Source of the DNA: Alviniconcha marisindica
Lineage: Eukaryota; Mollusca; Gastropoda; Provannidae
Length of the DNA stretch: 64,000 nucleotides
Reading direction: 5' to 3'
Assembly (NCBI GenBank): GCA_018857735.1
Contig: JABMCL010003472.1
Location: forward strand, 148,501-212,500
Both the position numbers and the translations under genes were made by a program. A model generated the notes under the pieces. It did no database searches, was not told the DNA's origin, and worked only from the letters and a program-made list of their open reading frames with translations. This document shows positions 11,470 to 23,076 of the stretch, piece after piece. How positions within the stretch are numbered: position 1 is the stretch's first letter; each line of letters starts with the position of its first letter.

Positions 11470-11770
11470 ATGCACACAAGCACACAGGCAAGGCATTCAG
11501 AGTCCAGAGGAGAACGATGGGTCTTGAGGACCAGTGGACGGATTAAATGGTGCTACGGAGGAAGAGTGTCAGAGAGTAGGGTGGATTGTTCCAGGGTTAC
11601 GGTGCTTGATAGAAGAAGGCACATCGACCAGAAGACTTAAAGTGAGTGGATGGAATATGAAGGAGTCGAGCATCGGCAGATGAATGGAGTTGGTGAGATG
11701 GAACATGCAGCTGGATGAGATCAGAAAAATAGGAACCGGCTTGGTTGTTCGGTAATTTAAAAGAGGACCC
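11470..11770 (-). mobile_element. LINE ORF2 C-terminal fragment
   Basis: Minus strand gives FSDLIQLHVPSHQLHSSADA, LLHIPSTHFKSSGRCAFFYQ. The same block order appears at 15690-16140 (RQLRSSADSLILRIPRMRTK). This is a non-LTR retrotransposon ORF end. Confidence 0.6.
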
Positions 11771-11915
11771 TATATCCAAAAGTGTGATGAACACTGAACA
11801 TAATGTACAACACACACATAGCATCGGTGCATAGTTTCATTGGGTTAAGAAATGTTCATTGTACGTACATGTATGTTAATGTTTATGCAATGGTCTTCCT
11901 CTTTTTTTAAACCAG

Positions 11916-11995
11916 AGACAGGAAGGAAAAGCTGAGCCATGATGAGGTTCGAATTAGGCCTAGATGTGGACTTTTCCAAAGGCAAAGCAGCTGAT
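11916..11995 (+). pseudogene. GTF2F1: GTF2F1 copy A exon 3, +1 frameshift
   Basis: 80 nt against 73 in copy B: a 6-base in-frame insertion (GGCAAA) and one extra base at CTGAGCCATGATG, where copy B has CTGTCCATGATG. Translation from exon 2 runs into TGA at 11992-11994. After the extra base the original frame gives MMRFELGLDVDFSKGKAAD, clearly the homologue of the copy B residues. I tested other AG acceptors in the exon: none restores the frame without a stop. Skipping the exon also makes a stop at the exon 2/4 join. Confidence 0.8.
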
Positions 11996-12753
11996 GTGAA
12001 ATATGGCTGATTTCTTCTTTTTGCTGTGGATATGACTGATTTTCTTCTTTTTGCTGTCTTTTTGAGTTTGACAACATAAAGTACTGTGCTGTAAGCATGA
12101 CTTGCACACAGATACTGAGCCTTCTGTGAGTCCACAATCAACAGCATCATTATATATTAAAAACAAATTCTGGAGGTGTCTGTTATTAATTTTTGTAACG
12201 CTGGGGGAGCTCTTGAATCTAAATTTGCTGTATAGTTGATGGCATTTAGTTACTGATAGCAGCCATCTTTTTGGGGTTGGACTGTTTGGAGTACAACTGT
12301 TCTACAATTTCAACATAACTATTTCTAGTTTTTTTCCCTGGGCGCTTTGACCCAGCCTCACACTGAATGGCAGCCATTGAAGCCAAGCCACACGTTCACA
12401 AACTTTCTTCCTCCGGGGTTCATGTTAACGTGTAATTTCTGGGTATTTTTCCGAATAAGATGAGCATATATATATACTGAAAACAAAAGCAGCAATTGGT
12501 CAGACTTACTGGCTGTTGTTTGACTGGTTCAACAAAAATGACAACAAAATGTAGCACAGTGAGATTGAGTGGAGTGCGTGCGTGTGTGTGTTTTAGGCGG
12601 GGAAGGGAACTGGGTGTTTGCTAGTACTGCTCTGGTAGTAGCATGGACGGCCATGTATCTGACCCCATTTACAGTGATTATCTGTGAATCACTTTCGCCA
12701 CCTTATAGATGTCACACCAGTTTGAAAAATGTCTAGCTTGATCACTGTCCTGT

Positions 12754-12945
12754 CCTCTGTTTGAGGCTTCTACAGTGTAGGCCCAAGGTCCTCTATTTGA
12801 GGCTTCTACAGTGTAGGCCCAAGGTCCTCTATTTGAGGCTTCTACAGTGTAGGCCCAAGGTCCTCTATTTGAGGCTTCTACAGTGTAGGCCCAAGGTCCT
12901 CTGTTTGAGGCTTCTACAGTGTAGGCCCAAGGTCCTCTATTTGCA
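12754..12945 (+). repeat. 36-bp minisatellite beside copy A exon 4
   Basis: Five near-perfect units containing GAGGCTTCTACAGTGTAGGC and CCAAGGTCCTCTATTT. The array ends about 40 bp before the exon 4 acceptor. Because 36 is a multiple of three, open frames appear on both strands; they are not genes. Confidence 0.95.
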
Positions 12946-12987
12946 CCTGAAGCGTGATGCTGATTGCCGCTGGCCTGTGTTTTCCAG

Positions 12988-13190
12988 CTGACCGTCAAGA
13001 TGAAGCGCGAGAACAACAAGCCAGCCAAATACGAGGCAGCCAAGGAGCCAAGGTTTGGTGCTGGCAGCGAGTATGGGAGCATCAAGAAAGAGCAGATACG
13101 CAAACGGAAATACACGGAAATGTTGAAGAACTACAAGCCTGAAGAGCAGCCATGGCACCTCAGCTTTGGCAGTGGCAAACAGGCCAGAAA
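12988..13190 (+). pseudogene. GTF2F1: GTF2F1 copy A exon 4
   Basis: 203 nt, acceptor TTTTCCAG, donor GTGAGT. It encodes LTVKMKRENN ... RFGAGSEYGS ... YKPEEQPWHLSFGSGKQARK, the dimerisation-domain core. The reading frame is intact. GAGSEF and EEARRKKYGI of copy B have become GAGSEY and EQIRKRKYTE. Confidence 0.9.
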
Positions 13191-13269
13191 GTGAGTATTG
13201 AGGCGGTGGGGGATGGGGACGGGGGGTCAGTCCAGTGCATGCTGGTATCTCGAGGCTAGTTCTCAGAAA

Positions 13270-14020
13270 TTGCAGTCAGTCCGAAAAAACTGATACTGTC
13301 ACAGAGGCATGTGTGCACAGTACATTGATGTGTCTGATGAATGCCTCCCTGTGTGTTTGGGGATGAGGGGGGGGGGGGGTCTGGGTTGTCTGACTAATAT
13401 TTAAGAATCTTCTTACTGTGTACTGCTCAACAGAACATTCCAAGGATGATTGTGTAATATTACTATACTGTTACTATGGGCCACCAAAATGTGTGTGGTT
13501 TGACTTCATTTAAACCATTAATAAAATGGCTTTTGCTTAGGAATAATATCACTTGTTAATGTGCAAATCACAGGCACTAAAACAGTTCCGAAAGAAACAT
13601 GCGGATTACAGCATTTTGGCTTGCTTATTGCCAGTTTTACTCTCATTCTCATCAGTCCAAAAAAACTGATGCTGTCACAGTGACGTGCATACAGTACATT
13701 GATGTGTTTGATGAGTGCCTCCCTGTGCATTGGGGGGGGGGGGGGGGGGGGGGGTCTGACCAATATTTAAGAATCTTCTTACCTTGTACTGCTCAGCAAA
13801 ACATTCTAAAAATTATTGTATAATATTATTAATGGCCACCAAACTGTGAATGGTTTAACTTCATTTAATTTTAAACCATTAATAAAATGGCTTGTGTTTA
13901 GGAATAATATCACTTGTTAATTTGCAAATCACAGGCACTAAAACAGTTCCGAAATAAACATGTGGACTGCAGCATTTTGCTTATTCAGTTATTGCCAGTT
14001 TTACTCTCATTCTCATCTGA
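13270..14020 (+). repeat. Direct duplication of about 376 bp in copy A intron 4
   Basis: The block beginning CAGTCCGAAAAAACTGATAC and ending near TTTTACTCTCATTCTCATC is repeated in tandem. Poly-G runs lie at matching points (13368-13378 and 13731-13754). Confidence 0.85.
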
Positions 14021-14338
14021 TTAGCCTTACGTGCGCTTTTTACAGGGGTAATACTGAAGGGACTAACTCTTCAGAATTTTGTGTTTGATGTTTATGTACA
14101 TGTATATGTTTTGTTTCATGCTTGTGTAGGGATTTGTTTTGTGGATTGACTTGAGAAAGGGTTGATATATATATAACACATGGGAAAAGTTTTTGTATTG
14201 TGCATTTGCTTTTGACAGAGTTTGATCGTCCAGAGGTGACCCTGTGCGGTTGGCAGGACGTTCAGATCAAATTACTAACTCACTGGTTATTTTAAACAGG
14301 AAGTGAACTTGAAATCGCAAGCCCTTGTGCCGAACCAG

Positions 14339-14506
14339 GTTCCGCGGTGTTCGAGATGTTGCAGTGATGGAGAAAGCATCCTACTACGTCTTTGCCGAAT
14401 GTGCTGATGGTGCCTTTGAAGCTTTTCGCCTGGAGGAGGCCTACAACTTTTCCCGCCTGAGTCACTGTAGAAACTGCCAGAAGGAGGCAGAAAACAAGCG
14501 TCAAAG
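14339..14506 (+). pseudogene. GTF2F1: GTF2F1 copy A exon 5
   Basis: 168 nt, acceptor GAACCAG, donor GTAAAG, open. It encodes FRGVRDVAVMEKASYYVF then ECADGAFEAFRLEEAYNF. The conserved Trp of EEWYNF is Ala here, and the EEAEEE helix end is changed to KEAENKRQR. Confidence 0.9.
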
Positions 14507-14621
14507 GTAAAGTCACAGAGGAGAGGCAGATAGTGGCGCTTCATGATACTGAGTGTTGCTGTTTTTCTTTTCTTTCTTTTTTGTCTTCCTTTTTTTTTTT
14601 TTTTTTTTTGAATCAGCCCAC

Positions 14622-14745
14622 AAGGGAGTTAATTAGTGCTCGAAAGTCGGCTCACAAGCGCATCAACAAAGACCTGAGTTGCCTACGGTAACTCTCACCT
14701 GGCATGCGTGTAAGTACAAGGTGCATAAACTCCGCCAGAGGTACA
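14622..14745 (+). mobile_element. Solo arm of the hairpin MITE
   Basis: Starts CACAAGGGAGTTAATTAGTG and ends with CATAAACTCCGCC, collinear with one arm of 17129-17357. Confidence 0.7.
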
Positions 14746-15684
14746 TCGTCTTTTTTCTTTCTTCCTTTTTTAACCTTGCCGTGTTTCAGTTGGGGGCCGG
14801 AAATCAGTTGTTTTTTTTATAAATCTAAAACCGGAAAAGTGAAATTCAGTTTTTAGCAGGCCCATTTTTTTTTTTCCCCAGCTCCTTTTATTGTTTTTAA
14901 TGATGCCGTGTTTGAGGTAAGGGCTGGAAATGTGTGTTTCTGAAGGCCTGAAACCTGACACTCAGTTTTGACTTCTTTGGGAAGATAGAGAGAGAGAGTG
15001 AGAGAGAGAGAAAGAAAAAGTTGACCGCAAATAGCTGCGTTGGGTCCAGAGACGTGATTTCTTCACGTCACTTACTTTGCATCTGACCGGGTCCTCTGCA
15101 AGGCCTTGGGCCCCATCCTGTTTTCAGGTGTGGTTTTGTTGTTGTTGACAGTTTGAAAGTGGCAGCTGCCGGCTTCCTTTCTCCTTACTGCCTGTGGAAT
15201 CACTCTGTCTAATTTCTAATAAAGTACTGTGAAACTGACTCAGTTGTGTTATGTCAGTTTGAATGGTGCAAGCATCTCGTTTTGGGAGTGTTTGACTCGG
15301 GACTCCTGATACAGACTGGGTGTTAAAAAAAGAAAAAGAAGCTGCTACTGCCACTACTACTCCTGATACAGCAGCACCTACGATGAAAAGCCACCCTGTG
15401 AACCATCAAGATGTTGATTAAGTTTATAAATAGAAGTAGTCTCAGGCTGGGGTGGGAGGGTGTTCTTTTACATGGAACTGGAAGAGTAGCAGGTCTTTTT
15501 GTGGTCTTAAATTAAAAGAAAAGTAGACTCTGCTGCGGGATTCATTCACATTGAAATGTACAGGACAGTGTGTGATAATAATCATATTAACAGCAGTGAT
15601 TCCTATCGCACCATATCTCGCCAACAAGGATGATCACACCGTGCTTTACAAGATCAACAAAAACGTATACATTAAAACCTCAAA

Positions 15685-16145
15685 AATAGTAAGTTATAGA
15701 GTCATTGTATTCCTCCTGGGCACGCACACACACACACACATGGGCGCACAGAAGGAATGTAATGAGGGGTGAGGGAGGGTAACTAGGGGAGGCAAGTAAC
15801 TTGGGAAGCAGACCGAATTTTGAAATCTCCTGTGGTATTGTTTGTAGAGGTGAGTTTTTAACGCATTTTTTGAGGACACAAGAGGATTGAATGTGACGGA
15901 TGTCAGAAGGGAGTGAATTCCATTGCTTTGGAGCACAGTTGGAGAAGTGGCGTTGGCCAGTGGTTTTGGTTCTCATGCGGGGGATACGAAGTATCAATGA
16001 GTCTGCAGAAGAACGAAGCTGCCTGAAAGGGGTGTACACAGTGGGAAGGTCAGATAAATAGGATTTGTGTGGTCTTGTAAAGGGGTGGTCTTTTATGAAT
16101 CCATCTTCTGTCAGTATCGGGGATTCCACCATAGTACGTTCCAAA
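15685..16145 (-). mobile_element. LINE ORF2 C-terminal fragment
   Basis: Open for about 150 codons on the minus strand: YLSDLPTVYTPFRQLRSSAD, LRIPRMRTKTTGQRHFSNCA, PKQWNSLPSDIRHIQSS. This is the WN-LP block typical of the end of Jockey/CR1-type ORF2, followed by a CA run and a 3' tail. It is better preserved than the other LINE pieces here. Confidence 0.75.
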
Positions 16146-16852
16146 CTCCATTTTTATCACTGTGCATCAGCTGTGTGAACTCAGACCACTTGGTTGCAGG
16201 CACAGAAAAAAGTTCTGGTCTTGCTGAACATTGCAGTTTAAATACAGATGGCTCAGACTGTGAATAGAGATGACATGCAGATTAAAAAATTTAAAAAAAC
16301 TACTGTTAAAAAAAAAAAAAGGTATTAAAAGAACTAGCCTTCTTAGTGTTTGCTTTGTCCAAAAAGAACGGCCTCTTCTCCCACAGATTGAAGAGATCAA
16401 AATAAAAGATTAAATCAGTGGTTGAGGTAGGCCGTTTGAACGTCATCTGGTCGGACCTGTCTGTCTTAGACATACTGGCTGCTGAAACTGATGGGTTAAA
16501 GCAAGGGGAAGGTCAATGTATTCAACTTTGCTGCTCGAGAGTTACCATCCCTTGTGACCTCTGGCCTTTGTTCACTTCAGTCCAGATGATGGGCACTCAT
16601 TGGCTGGTGGATGCAGTTCATCCGTTTGGAATGTAACCTGCTGTATCTGGAATGGACAGGTTGAAACCAGTGTGCTGAATGGTTTTAACTGTTTGGCTAT
16701 GCTGACATACAATCCATTTAAAAGTCCAGGTTTAGATGTCCTCCTCAGCCGTGAGGCCGAAATGGTTTGTGTTATCAGTGCTAAACCTTCAGTGTAAATG
16801 GCAAACTGATGCATGATCCAAGCTACAGGTTCATACCTTCTGCCGTTTCTCA

Positions 16853-17100
16853 GTTCAGTTCAGGATGGTATATATGTGCTCAGAGAAGCCCATATGCACC
16901 CTACCCCATCGCAGAAGTGTCCCAAGCACTGCCTTTGAAACAGTTCCAGTGTTTGTCTGATTGACGATGGCCCTCTCTCGTCCTTTCAAGTAAGATTGTC
17001 GAGCGCTTCCTCTTTCCACGCCTCCCTCCTCCAGGTGGTGATGGTGTGATGTCCTCACCAACGCGCAAACTCTACAGGGCATTAATCTGAAACAGAACGA
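16853..17100 (-). repeat. Interspersed repeat family R1
   Basis: Matches 63658-63905 in the same direction and 10893-11155 reversed. Minus-strand frame: LEEGGVERGSARQSYLKGRE, IVNQTNTGTVSKAVLGTLLR. Confidence 0.6.
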
Positions 17101-17128
17101 GGCCCAGAGCGCTTGTGCAGCATTAATA

Positions 17129-17357
17129 CACAAGGGAGTTAATTAGCATTCGAAATGCGTAACACAAGTACAACAACAAAGACCTGAGTCGCCTCACCTG
17201 GTAACTCTCACCTGGCGTGCCTGTAGTTTGAGGATGTACCTCTGGTGGAGTTTATATACTTGTATTTACACGCATGCCAGGTGAGAGTTACCGTAGGCGA
17301 CTCGGGTCTTTGTTGTGCTTGCGTTACGTATTTTGAGTGCTAATTAACTCCCTTGTG
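17129..17357. mobile_element. Complete hairpin MITE, 229 bp, TA target site
   Basis: Long imperfect palindrome. It starts CACAAGGGAGTTAATTAGC and ends with the complement, and the arms match over about 100 bp around a short loop near 17237. TA flanks both ends. The structure fits a Tc1/mariner-type MITE. Single arms recur at 1228, 14622, 32732 and 39082. Confidence 0.8.
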
Positions 17358-17819
17358 TATTGATTCTACAGGGCATTGATTCCTTCACTTGCTACGGGTA
17401 GCTTCGCTTGTCATGACGGTTGAATAATACTGTCTGCCTGACTATCCAGTAATCCAGTCAACTTTGTGGAGTCTTTATGAAACCATGTGGGAGCAATGGG
17501 CGACTTAGCTGCGGATCGCCCCGCTTGGTGGCGCTGGGCATATTTGGGGCTTTGACAAAGCTCGAGTCAGCTACGAATGATCTCCCCTACACTACCCAGG
17601 TGGCGCTGGGCCTATTTGGGCAGTGCAGTGCTCAAACCAGCAAAGTCACTCATTTATGTGGAGGGGTTGACAGGAATTAATACCTTCAAGCGTGACATAT
17701 TCGTACGTTTTGGACAGGACCTTGCTTGAAGATTTATTTTTTATTTTGTATGCCTTAATTGCTCATTTTCTATTACGTATGTATTTCCAGCTATTTTATT
17801 CTCTGTCACCTTTTACCAG

Positions 17820-17886
17820 GCAAAACAAAGACTCCAAGAGCAAGAGGAAAGGGGAGAAGCGGGCAAAGAGGGACCCCAACAAACTG
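17820..17886 (+). pseudogene. GTF2F1: GTF2F1 copy A exon 6, shortened
   Basis: 67 nt against 139 in copy B, a 72-base in-frame loss that removes the helix with LNYFNIMLKKRVKNED. What remains is a basic stretch (KDSKSKRKGEKRAKRD). The donor GTGAGCTTGCAAATGTTTTG aligns with copy B GTGAGTGTGCAGATGTTTTG, which confirms the exon. Confidence 0.8.
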
Positions 17887-17994
17887 GTGAGCTTGCAAAT
17901 GTTTTGTTAGGCTTTGGGCTACACTATACAGTTTTAAAATTCCACAAACTTTTGACACTGCATCAGGACCATGAAACCAGGTCTGGAGAAAAAC

Positions 17995-17998
<4 letters not shown>

Positions 17999-18052
<54 letters not shown>
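17999..18052 (+). repeat. TA microsatellite
   Basis: About 27 TA units with one break, in copy A intron 6. Confidence 0.95.
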
Positions 18053-18486
18053 CACACCACAACCAAAACCTTATAAGGAGCGAACATTTTCTTTTTTTGC
18101 TTAAAAATGGGATTACCCCCAAAAGGGTGCACGTCGTGTATTGACATATTAAATAAATATTTTTTAACCTTTTATGTGTTTGGATCTCATGTGTTTAAGG
18201 CTGAAAAGTTGCCAGTCCTACAGGATTTTATCCAACCTGCCTCAAAATAGCAGTGGTTTTTTTTTTTTCCATGAAGAAAACGGATAGTTTTCGTCTATTC
18301 TTATTATCATTGTTTCAAATTTTGGTTGCTTTGAGCCCATCTAATGGAATTGCCCCATGTGGGATGAATAAAGTGTTATTAAACTGGTTTGAAGATAATA
18401 CTATACTCTTTTTACGTGCTGTTTCTCCAATTTGGAGGACATGGCCCATTACAAAGCAAAAAATCAAAACACAGTCCAAACAAACC

Positions 18487-18543
18487 GTGCACACACACAC
18501 GTGCACACACACACGTGCACACACACACACACACACACACACA
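18487..18543 (+). repeat. CA microsatellite with GTGCAC interruptions
   Basis: CA run in copy A intron 6; the overlapping frames are repeat translations. Confidence 0.9.
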
Positions 18544-18971
18544 GACAGCTTGAAGGGGTGAGATTTGAAAGATGTGAGTGTTTTTGATGATCATTTCACA
18601 AGTACCTCAGTCTGTATTTTTCCCATAGAATGTATTTTCACATGTGCTGCCACACTTTGTGTTTTCACATGTACCACAGTATGAGTGCCACCGTCTTTTC
18701 TCCATTACTTGAATGCATTTGTTCATCAGCTAGACCTACTGCCAACATCCAGGATGTTGACATAAAAGGCAGTATTAATATACATCATCATGCAGTATCC
18801 TGGTGGGTGAAAGAAAAAATGGTACCTCCGTCCTCCACGCTATCGAAAATCAGCTGTACATGGGTTGTAGCTTTTTGTGTTCATCCATGTACAGTTTTAG
18901 TTTTTACCGAACTGGCATTCTTAGGATGTTGTCTCGCATAATTGTTTTATAAATATGTTGTTCTGTTTCAG

Positions 18972-19014
18972 ACCTTAACAGACATGGACGACTCGGGCAG
19001 TACATCTGATGAAG
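18972..19014 (+). pseudogene. GTF2F1: GTF2F1 copy A exon 7
   Basis: 43 nt, acceptor TTCTGTTTCAG, encodes TLTDMDDSGSTSDE, matching MLTDMDDWANISDEE of copy B. The donor is GTACGG at 19015, or GTGATA at 19025, both in phase 1. It is shorter than the 97 nt copy B exon. Confidence 0.75.
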
Positions 19015-19723
19015 GTACGGATGGTGATAAAAACACTAAGGACAATGGCTGAATGAGCAAATCTCTTTGAATGAAATAATGAGAATAATTAAAGTATTTA
19101 TAAAGTGCAAAATCTTGTCCGTAGAGACCATTCGAATTACGTATGTACACACCTACGCACTCAGGTACCCCCCGCACACCCAAGCATACTGACTATGCCA
19201 AATTTGATTTACACACAACTTAAAACGGACAGCAAACAGAGGCTGGAGACGGCTGCTTGGAACAGAAAGCATGGCACTTAGGCAGGTCTTCTTTATAATC
19301 CGCTATATCCACTATATCCACTCTCAACTCAAGCAGTGGGCACATGCCAAATACATACATATATTATACACTGAGTCGTTACAGGAACAGACTTTGACAT
19401 CACCATCAAGCAGGTCCCCGCTGTCTTGCACGATTCCAATTTTTAAGTTTCATCTTCTCATCCTGCATATATATGCCTTAACTGTCATTCTTGGTAAGTC
19501 AAGCCTGCTACCGGTATGTAATGTATCTGATAAACCCAATAAACCACGACTATGCTTCGAACACGATAATTAAAAAAAATCATATGTTTTCTTTGTGCCA
19601 TCGGTGTTGTTATGTCACAGATGATGATGTAATAGCTTTCATCCTTTCAGCCTAGCTCTGAAAGGGTAAATGTGATGCTGCCAGTGCTGCTGCTTCTTTG
19701 TTGCTGTTGTCTGCCATTCAATA

Positions 19724-20218
19724 GGGAGCAGGGATGGCTCAGCGGTTAGAGCGCCAGACTCATGATCAACAATCATGGGTTTGAGTCCGTGCAGGAGCAC
19801 GGGGGCAGATTGTCTTCTCCAGGGTCAACATTCTGTGCTGACTCTTATTTCGGTATCCGTTCCACCCCTCTGTTACCGCAGTAGCACATAGAAGATCCCG
19901 GTCATTCTGCCAGAAGTGCAGGTGACAGGTTACAGCTGAACACACATGCACCCTACATATGTTGCTTCAAATAAGGTGACTAAAACTGGTGCATTGTTGT
20001 ATGGTGTACGCAGAATGTGTGCTGAGATGGCAGCAGTTTCATGTGGCACCAGCCACATAACCAAACGGCGCTGTCGTTACACAACTTTGGTGGAATTATT
20101 TTTAAAAGGCTATATAAAAGGCTACAGTCACTCATTCAGAATCACATGAAATATGAGTGCAGTGAGTCTGCTCGAGAGCAGAGAATAGCGCCATATAAAA
20201 GTGATCAATAATAATAAT
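19724..20218 (+). mobile_element. tRNA-derived SINE (type 2)
   Basis: Head with A-box-like GGCTCAGCGGTTAGAGCG and B-box-like GGTTTGAGTCC, then a conserved body (TCTTCTCCAGGGTCAACATT, GTGCAGGTGACAGGTTACAG, TGGCACCAGCC), ending CATATAAAAGTGATCAATAA. It is not a functional tRNA: the anticodon-stem region does not pair as a tRNA and no acceptor stem closes. Confidence 0.8.
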
Positions 20219-20425
20219 GGTGACAGTTACCCACAATCGCCTTTTTGTCTGTCAGTGCACAAATGTGTAGCAGTGCATGCTACATGATGTTGATAGGTGA
20301 TGTGCTACATCATGCATGTGGCATATCATATGCCTTTGTTTGAAAGTGGATCAGGGCCGTAACAAATTTTGTAGATGGAGTGGTCAAGTGAACAGACACT
20401 GGCTGACACATGGCATGTTTTGCAG

Positions 20426-20555
20426 ATGGAGACAGAGGTGAAGACCCCAATGTACCGATATACACCTTGCGCAGTAATTCCCCCAAGAACAATGGAGATA
20501 TAGACGAAGAAGACAGTATCCTTAAAGGAATAGACTATGGATCTGACCCTAGCAG
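20426..20555 (+). pseudogene. GTF2F1: GTF2F1 copy A exon 8
   Basis: 130 nt, acceptor GTTTTGCAG, donor GTAAAA, open. It starts DGDRG as in copy B. The basic stretch and EVDYMSDSSS of copy B are replaced by divergent acidic sequence ending IDYGSDPSR. The intron just before the acceptor matches one unit of the copy B intron 7 array. Confidence 0.8.
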
Positions 20556-20897
20556 GTAAAATGGTGTTTTTTTGTTCTGTTTTTTTTGTTGAAAAACAGC
20601 AACATGATGATAATGATTCTGGTTTAACACATTCTTTTATTTTTGAAAAACGGCAACGTGATGATAATGATTTGCGTTGTACCCACTAACAAACACCCCA
20701 CCCCACCCTGGGAAATGACAACCATGGAATCACTATTATAAGCAGGCAAGAGATTTTTCTGCCTTTTGGTGGAAATCCGCCATTTTGTGGTCGCCAAGGG
20801 CCATTCTTGACCCCCCCTAGAAGGCTTGGCGCTTCATGCCTGCAATCCTCGTTCAGCCTTTTTCACAATTTTCTAGTCTCATGCCTGATAAGGCAAA

Positions 20898-20898
<1 letters not shown>

Positions 20899-20961
<63 letters not shown>
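20899..20961 (+). repeat. TA microsatellite
   Basis: About 31 TA units directly before the 33-bp minisatellite of copy A intron 8. Confidence 0.95.
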
Positions 20962-20965
<4 letters not shown>

Positions 20966-20989
20966 TGGAGGCCCTGTTAGTGATATAAG

Positions 20990-21400
20990 ACAGAGCAGAT
21001 ACTATGCAGTAGTCCTATAGGACAGAGCAGATACTATGGAATATACCCTATAGGACAGCATATTCTATGGAATATTCCTATAGGACAGAGCAGTCTCTAT
21101 GGAATATTCCTGTAGGACAGAGCAGATCCTATGGAATATATCCTATAAGACAGAGCATATACTATGGAATACTCCTATAGGACAGCAGATACTATGGAAT
21201 ATACCCTATAGGACAGAGCAGATACTATGGGATATTCCTATAGGACAGAACAAATACTGTGGAATATTCCTATAGGACAGAGCAGATACTGTGGAATATT
21301 GCTATAGGACAGAGCAGATACTATGGAATATTCCTATAGAACGGAGCACATACTATGGAATATTCCTATAGGACAGAGCAGATGCTATAGACTATTCCTA
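20990..21400 (+). repeat. Minisatellite, about 30-33 bp, first block
   Basis: Units of the form TATAGGACAGAGCAGATACT + ATGGAATATTCC, about 12 copies with drift. The same unit forms the block at 21855-22650 and a trace at 24000-24090. Confidence 0.9.
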
Positions 21401-21854
21401 TTGGATGGTTCAGGTGGGTTGTTAACTCCCATTAACTTTACCCGGCATTGCTTGGCTGCTTTTATTTCTAGTGCATACTTTCTTCACAATGGAAGGTGGT
21501 GACAGTGATTTTGCGAATTTTACATTGCCAATTTTAAAGGCATTTTTGGAGGTCCGTGGTCACAATGTGTCTGGCAACAAACAATAACTTGTTGCTCGTG
21601 CTATAGGATGGCCCAAAACACATTGTTTCCACAAACCGTGATCTTCTGGTCAGCGGGTAATTTTTGCAACTGCAACAGTGGTGGCATTTGTGCTGCTTTG
21701 CAGTTCTAGGTTCAGTTTCCATTGTTATACACAGCATGAAGCATTGCCTACTCAGAAATCGGCCTGAAAGTGACGCTGCAACCTCTCATGACTTCTTGCG
21801 CAAAAGATTACAAAGGGCATTCACTCTTGCAAAGCAGCTTCACTGAACCACCCA
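21401..21854 (+). repeat. Unique spacer, copy 1, with an unoccupied TTAA site
   Basis: GGTTGTTAACTCCCATTAAC through CTTTCTTCACAATGGAAGG to GCATTTTTGGAGG and on. It is duplicated at 22655-22799 plus 23634-24000, where a transposon splits it. TTAA at 21534-21537 is the empty site. Confidence 0.8.
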
Positions 21855-22650
21855 GTAGGACAGAGCAGATGCCATGGAATATCCCAATAAGGACAGAGCA
21901 GATACTGTGGAATATTCCTATAGGACAGAGCAGGTACTATGAATATCTCTGTAGGACAGAGCAGATGCCATGGAATATCCCAATAAGGACAGAGCAGATA
22001 CTGTGGAATATTCCTATAGGACAGAGCAGGTACTATGAATATCCCTGTAGGACAGAGCAGATACTGTGGAATATCCCTGTAGGACAGAGCAGATACTGTG
22101 GAATATTCCTATAGGACAGAGCAGGTACTATGAATATCTCTGTAGGACAGAGCAGATGCCATGGAATATCCCAATAAGGACAGAGCAGATACTGTGGAAT
22201 ATTCCTATAGGACAGAGCAGGTACTATGAATATCTCTGTAGGACAGAGCAGCTACCATGGAATATCCCTGTAGGACAGAGCAGATACTGTGGAATATTCC
22301 TATAGGACAGAGCAGGTACTATGAATATCTCTGTAGGACAGAGCAGATACTGTGGAATATTCCTATAGGACAGAGCAGCTACCATGGAATATCCCTGTAG
22401 GACAGAGCAGATACTGTGGAATATTCCTATAGGACAGAGCAGGTACTATGAATATCTCTGTAGGACAGAGCAGCTACCATGGAATATCCCTGTAGGACAG
22501 AGCAGATACTGTGGAATATTCCTATAGGACAGAGCAGCTACCATGGAATATCCCTGTAGGACAGAGCAGCTACCATGGAATATCCCTGTAGGACAGAGCA
22601 GGTACCGTGGAATATTCCTATAGGACAGAGCAGATGCTATAGACTATTCC
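21855..22650 (+). repeat. Minisatellite, about 30-33 bp, second block
   Basis: About 25 units of GGACAGAGCAG + variant + GGAATATCC. The units are arranged in higher-order groups: CCATGG-type, CTGTGG-type and GGTACTATG-type units alternate. Confidence 0.95.
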
Positions 22651-22959
22651 TATTGGACGGTTCAGGCGGGGTTGTTAACTCCCATTAACTTTACCCAGCA
22701 TTGCTTAAGTCCCTTGGCTACTTTTATTTCCGGTGCATACTTTCTTCACAATGGAAGGCGGTGACAGTGAATTTGTGAATTTTACACTGCCAGCTTTAAA
22801 GTAAAAGTCCAAGGTTTTTAAGTATGCAAAATGACCATCGAAATGATTGACAAATAAGTCACTAGTTTCAGATTTAATGAAATAAAAAAAAAAAAAAAAA
22901 AAAATTGGGTTTTTAATCAATTTTATTTTCTGTAGGCTGGCCGAGACTACAGTCTCGGG

Positions 22960-23076
22960 TTCTCCATCAGTCACGTGACTTTCCCGGAAGTGACGTCAGT
23001 CTGGGGAGTCAGTGCGGTTGCCATCTTAGATTCTTCAGTAAACTGTGTATGTGTGTGGTCGACAAAAAAGTTAACT
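22960..23076 (+). promoter_or_regulatory. Promoter-like motif cluster before the THAP ORF
   Basis: Within about 70 bp: CACGTGAC (E-box), CCGGAAGTG (ETS), TGACGTCA (CRE) and GCCATCTT (YY1 type). CpG content is high against the AT-rich flanks. It lies just before the ATG at 23077. Confidence 0.5.

Noticed and set aside
19728..19800. tRNA genes at 19728, 31572, 42455, 55066, 62651 and reversed copies
   Set aside because: A and B boxes are present, but acceptor and anticodon stems do not pair, and each is followed by a conserved SINE body.
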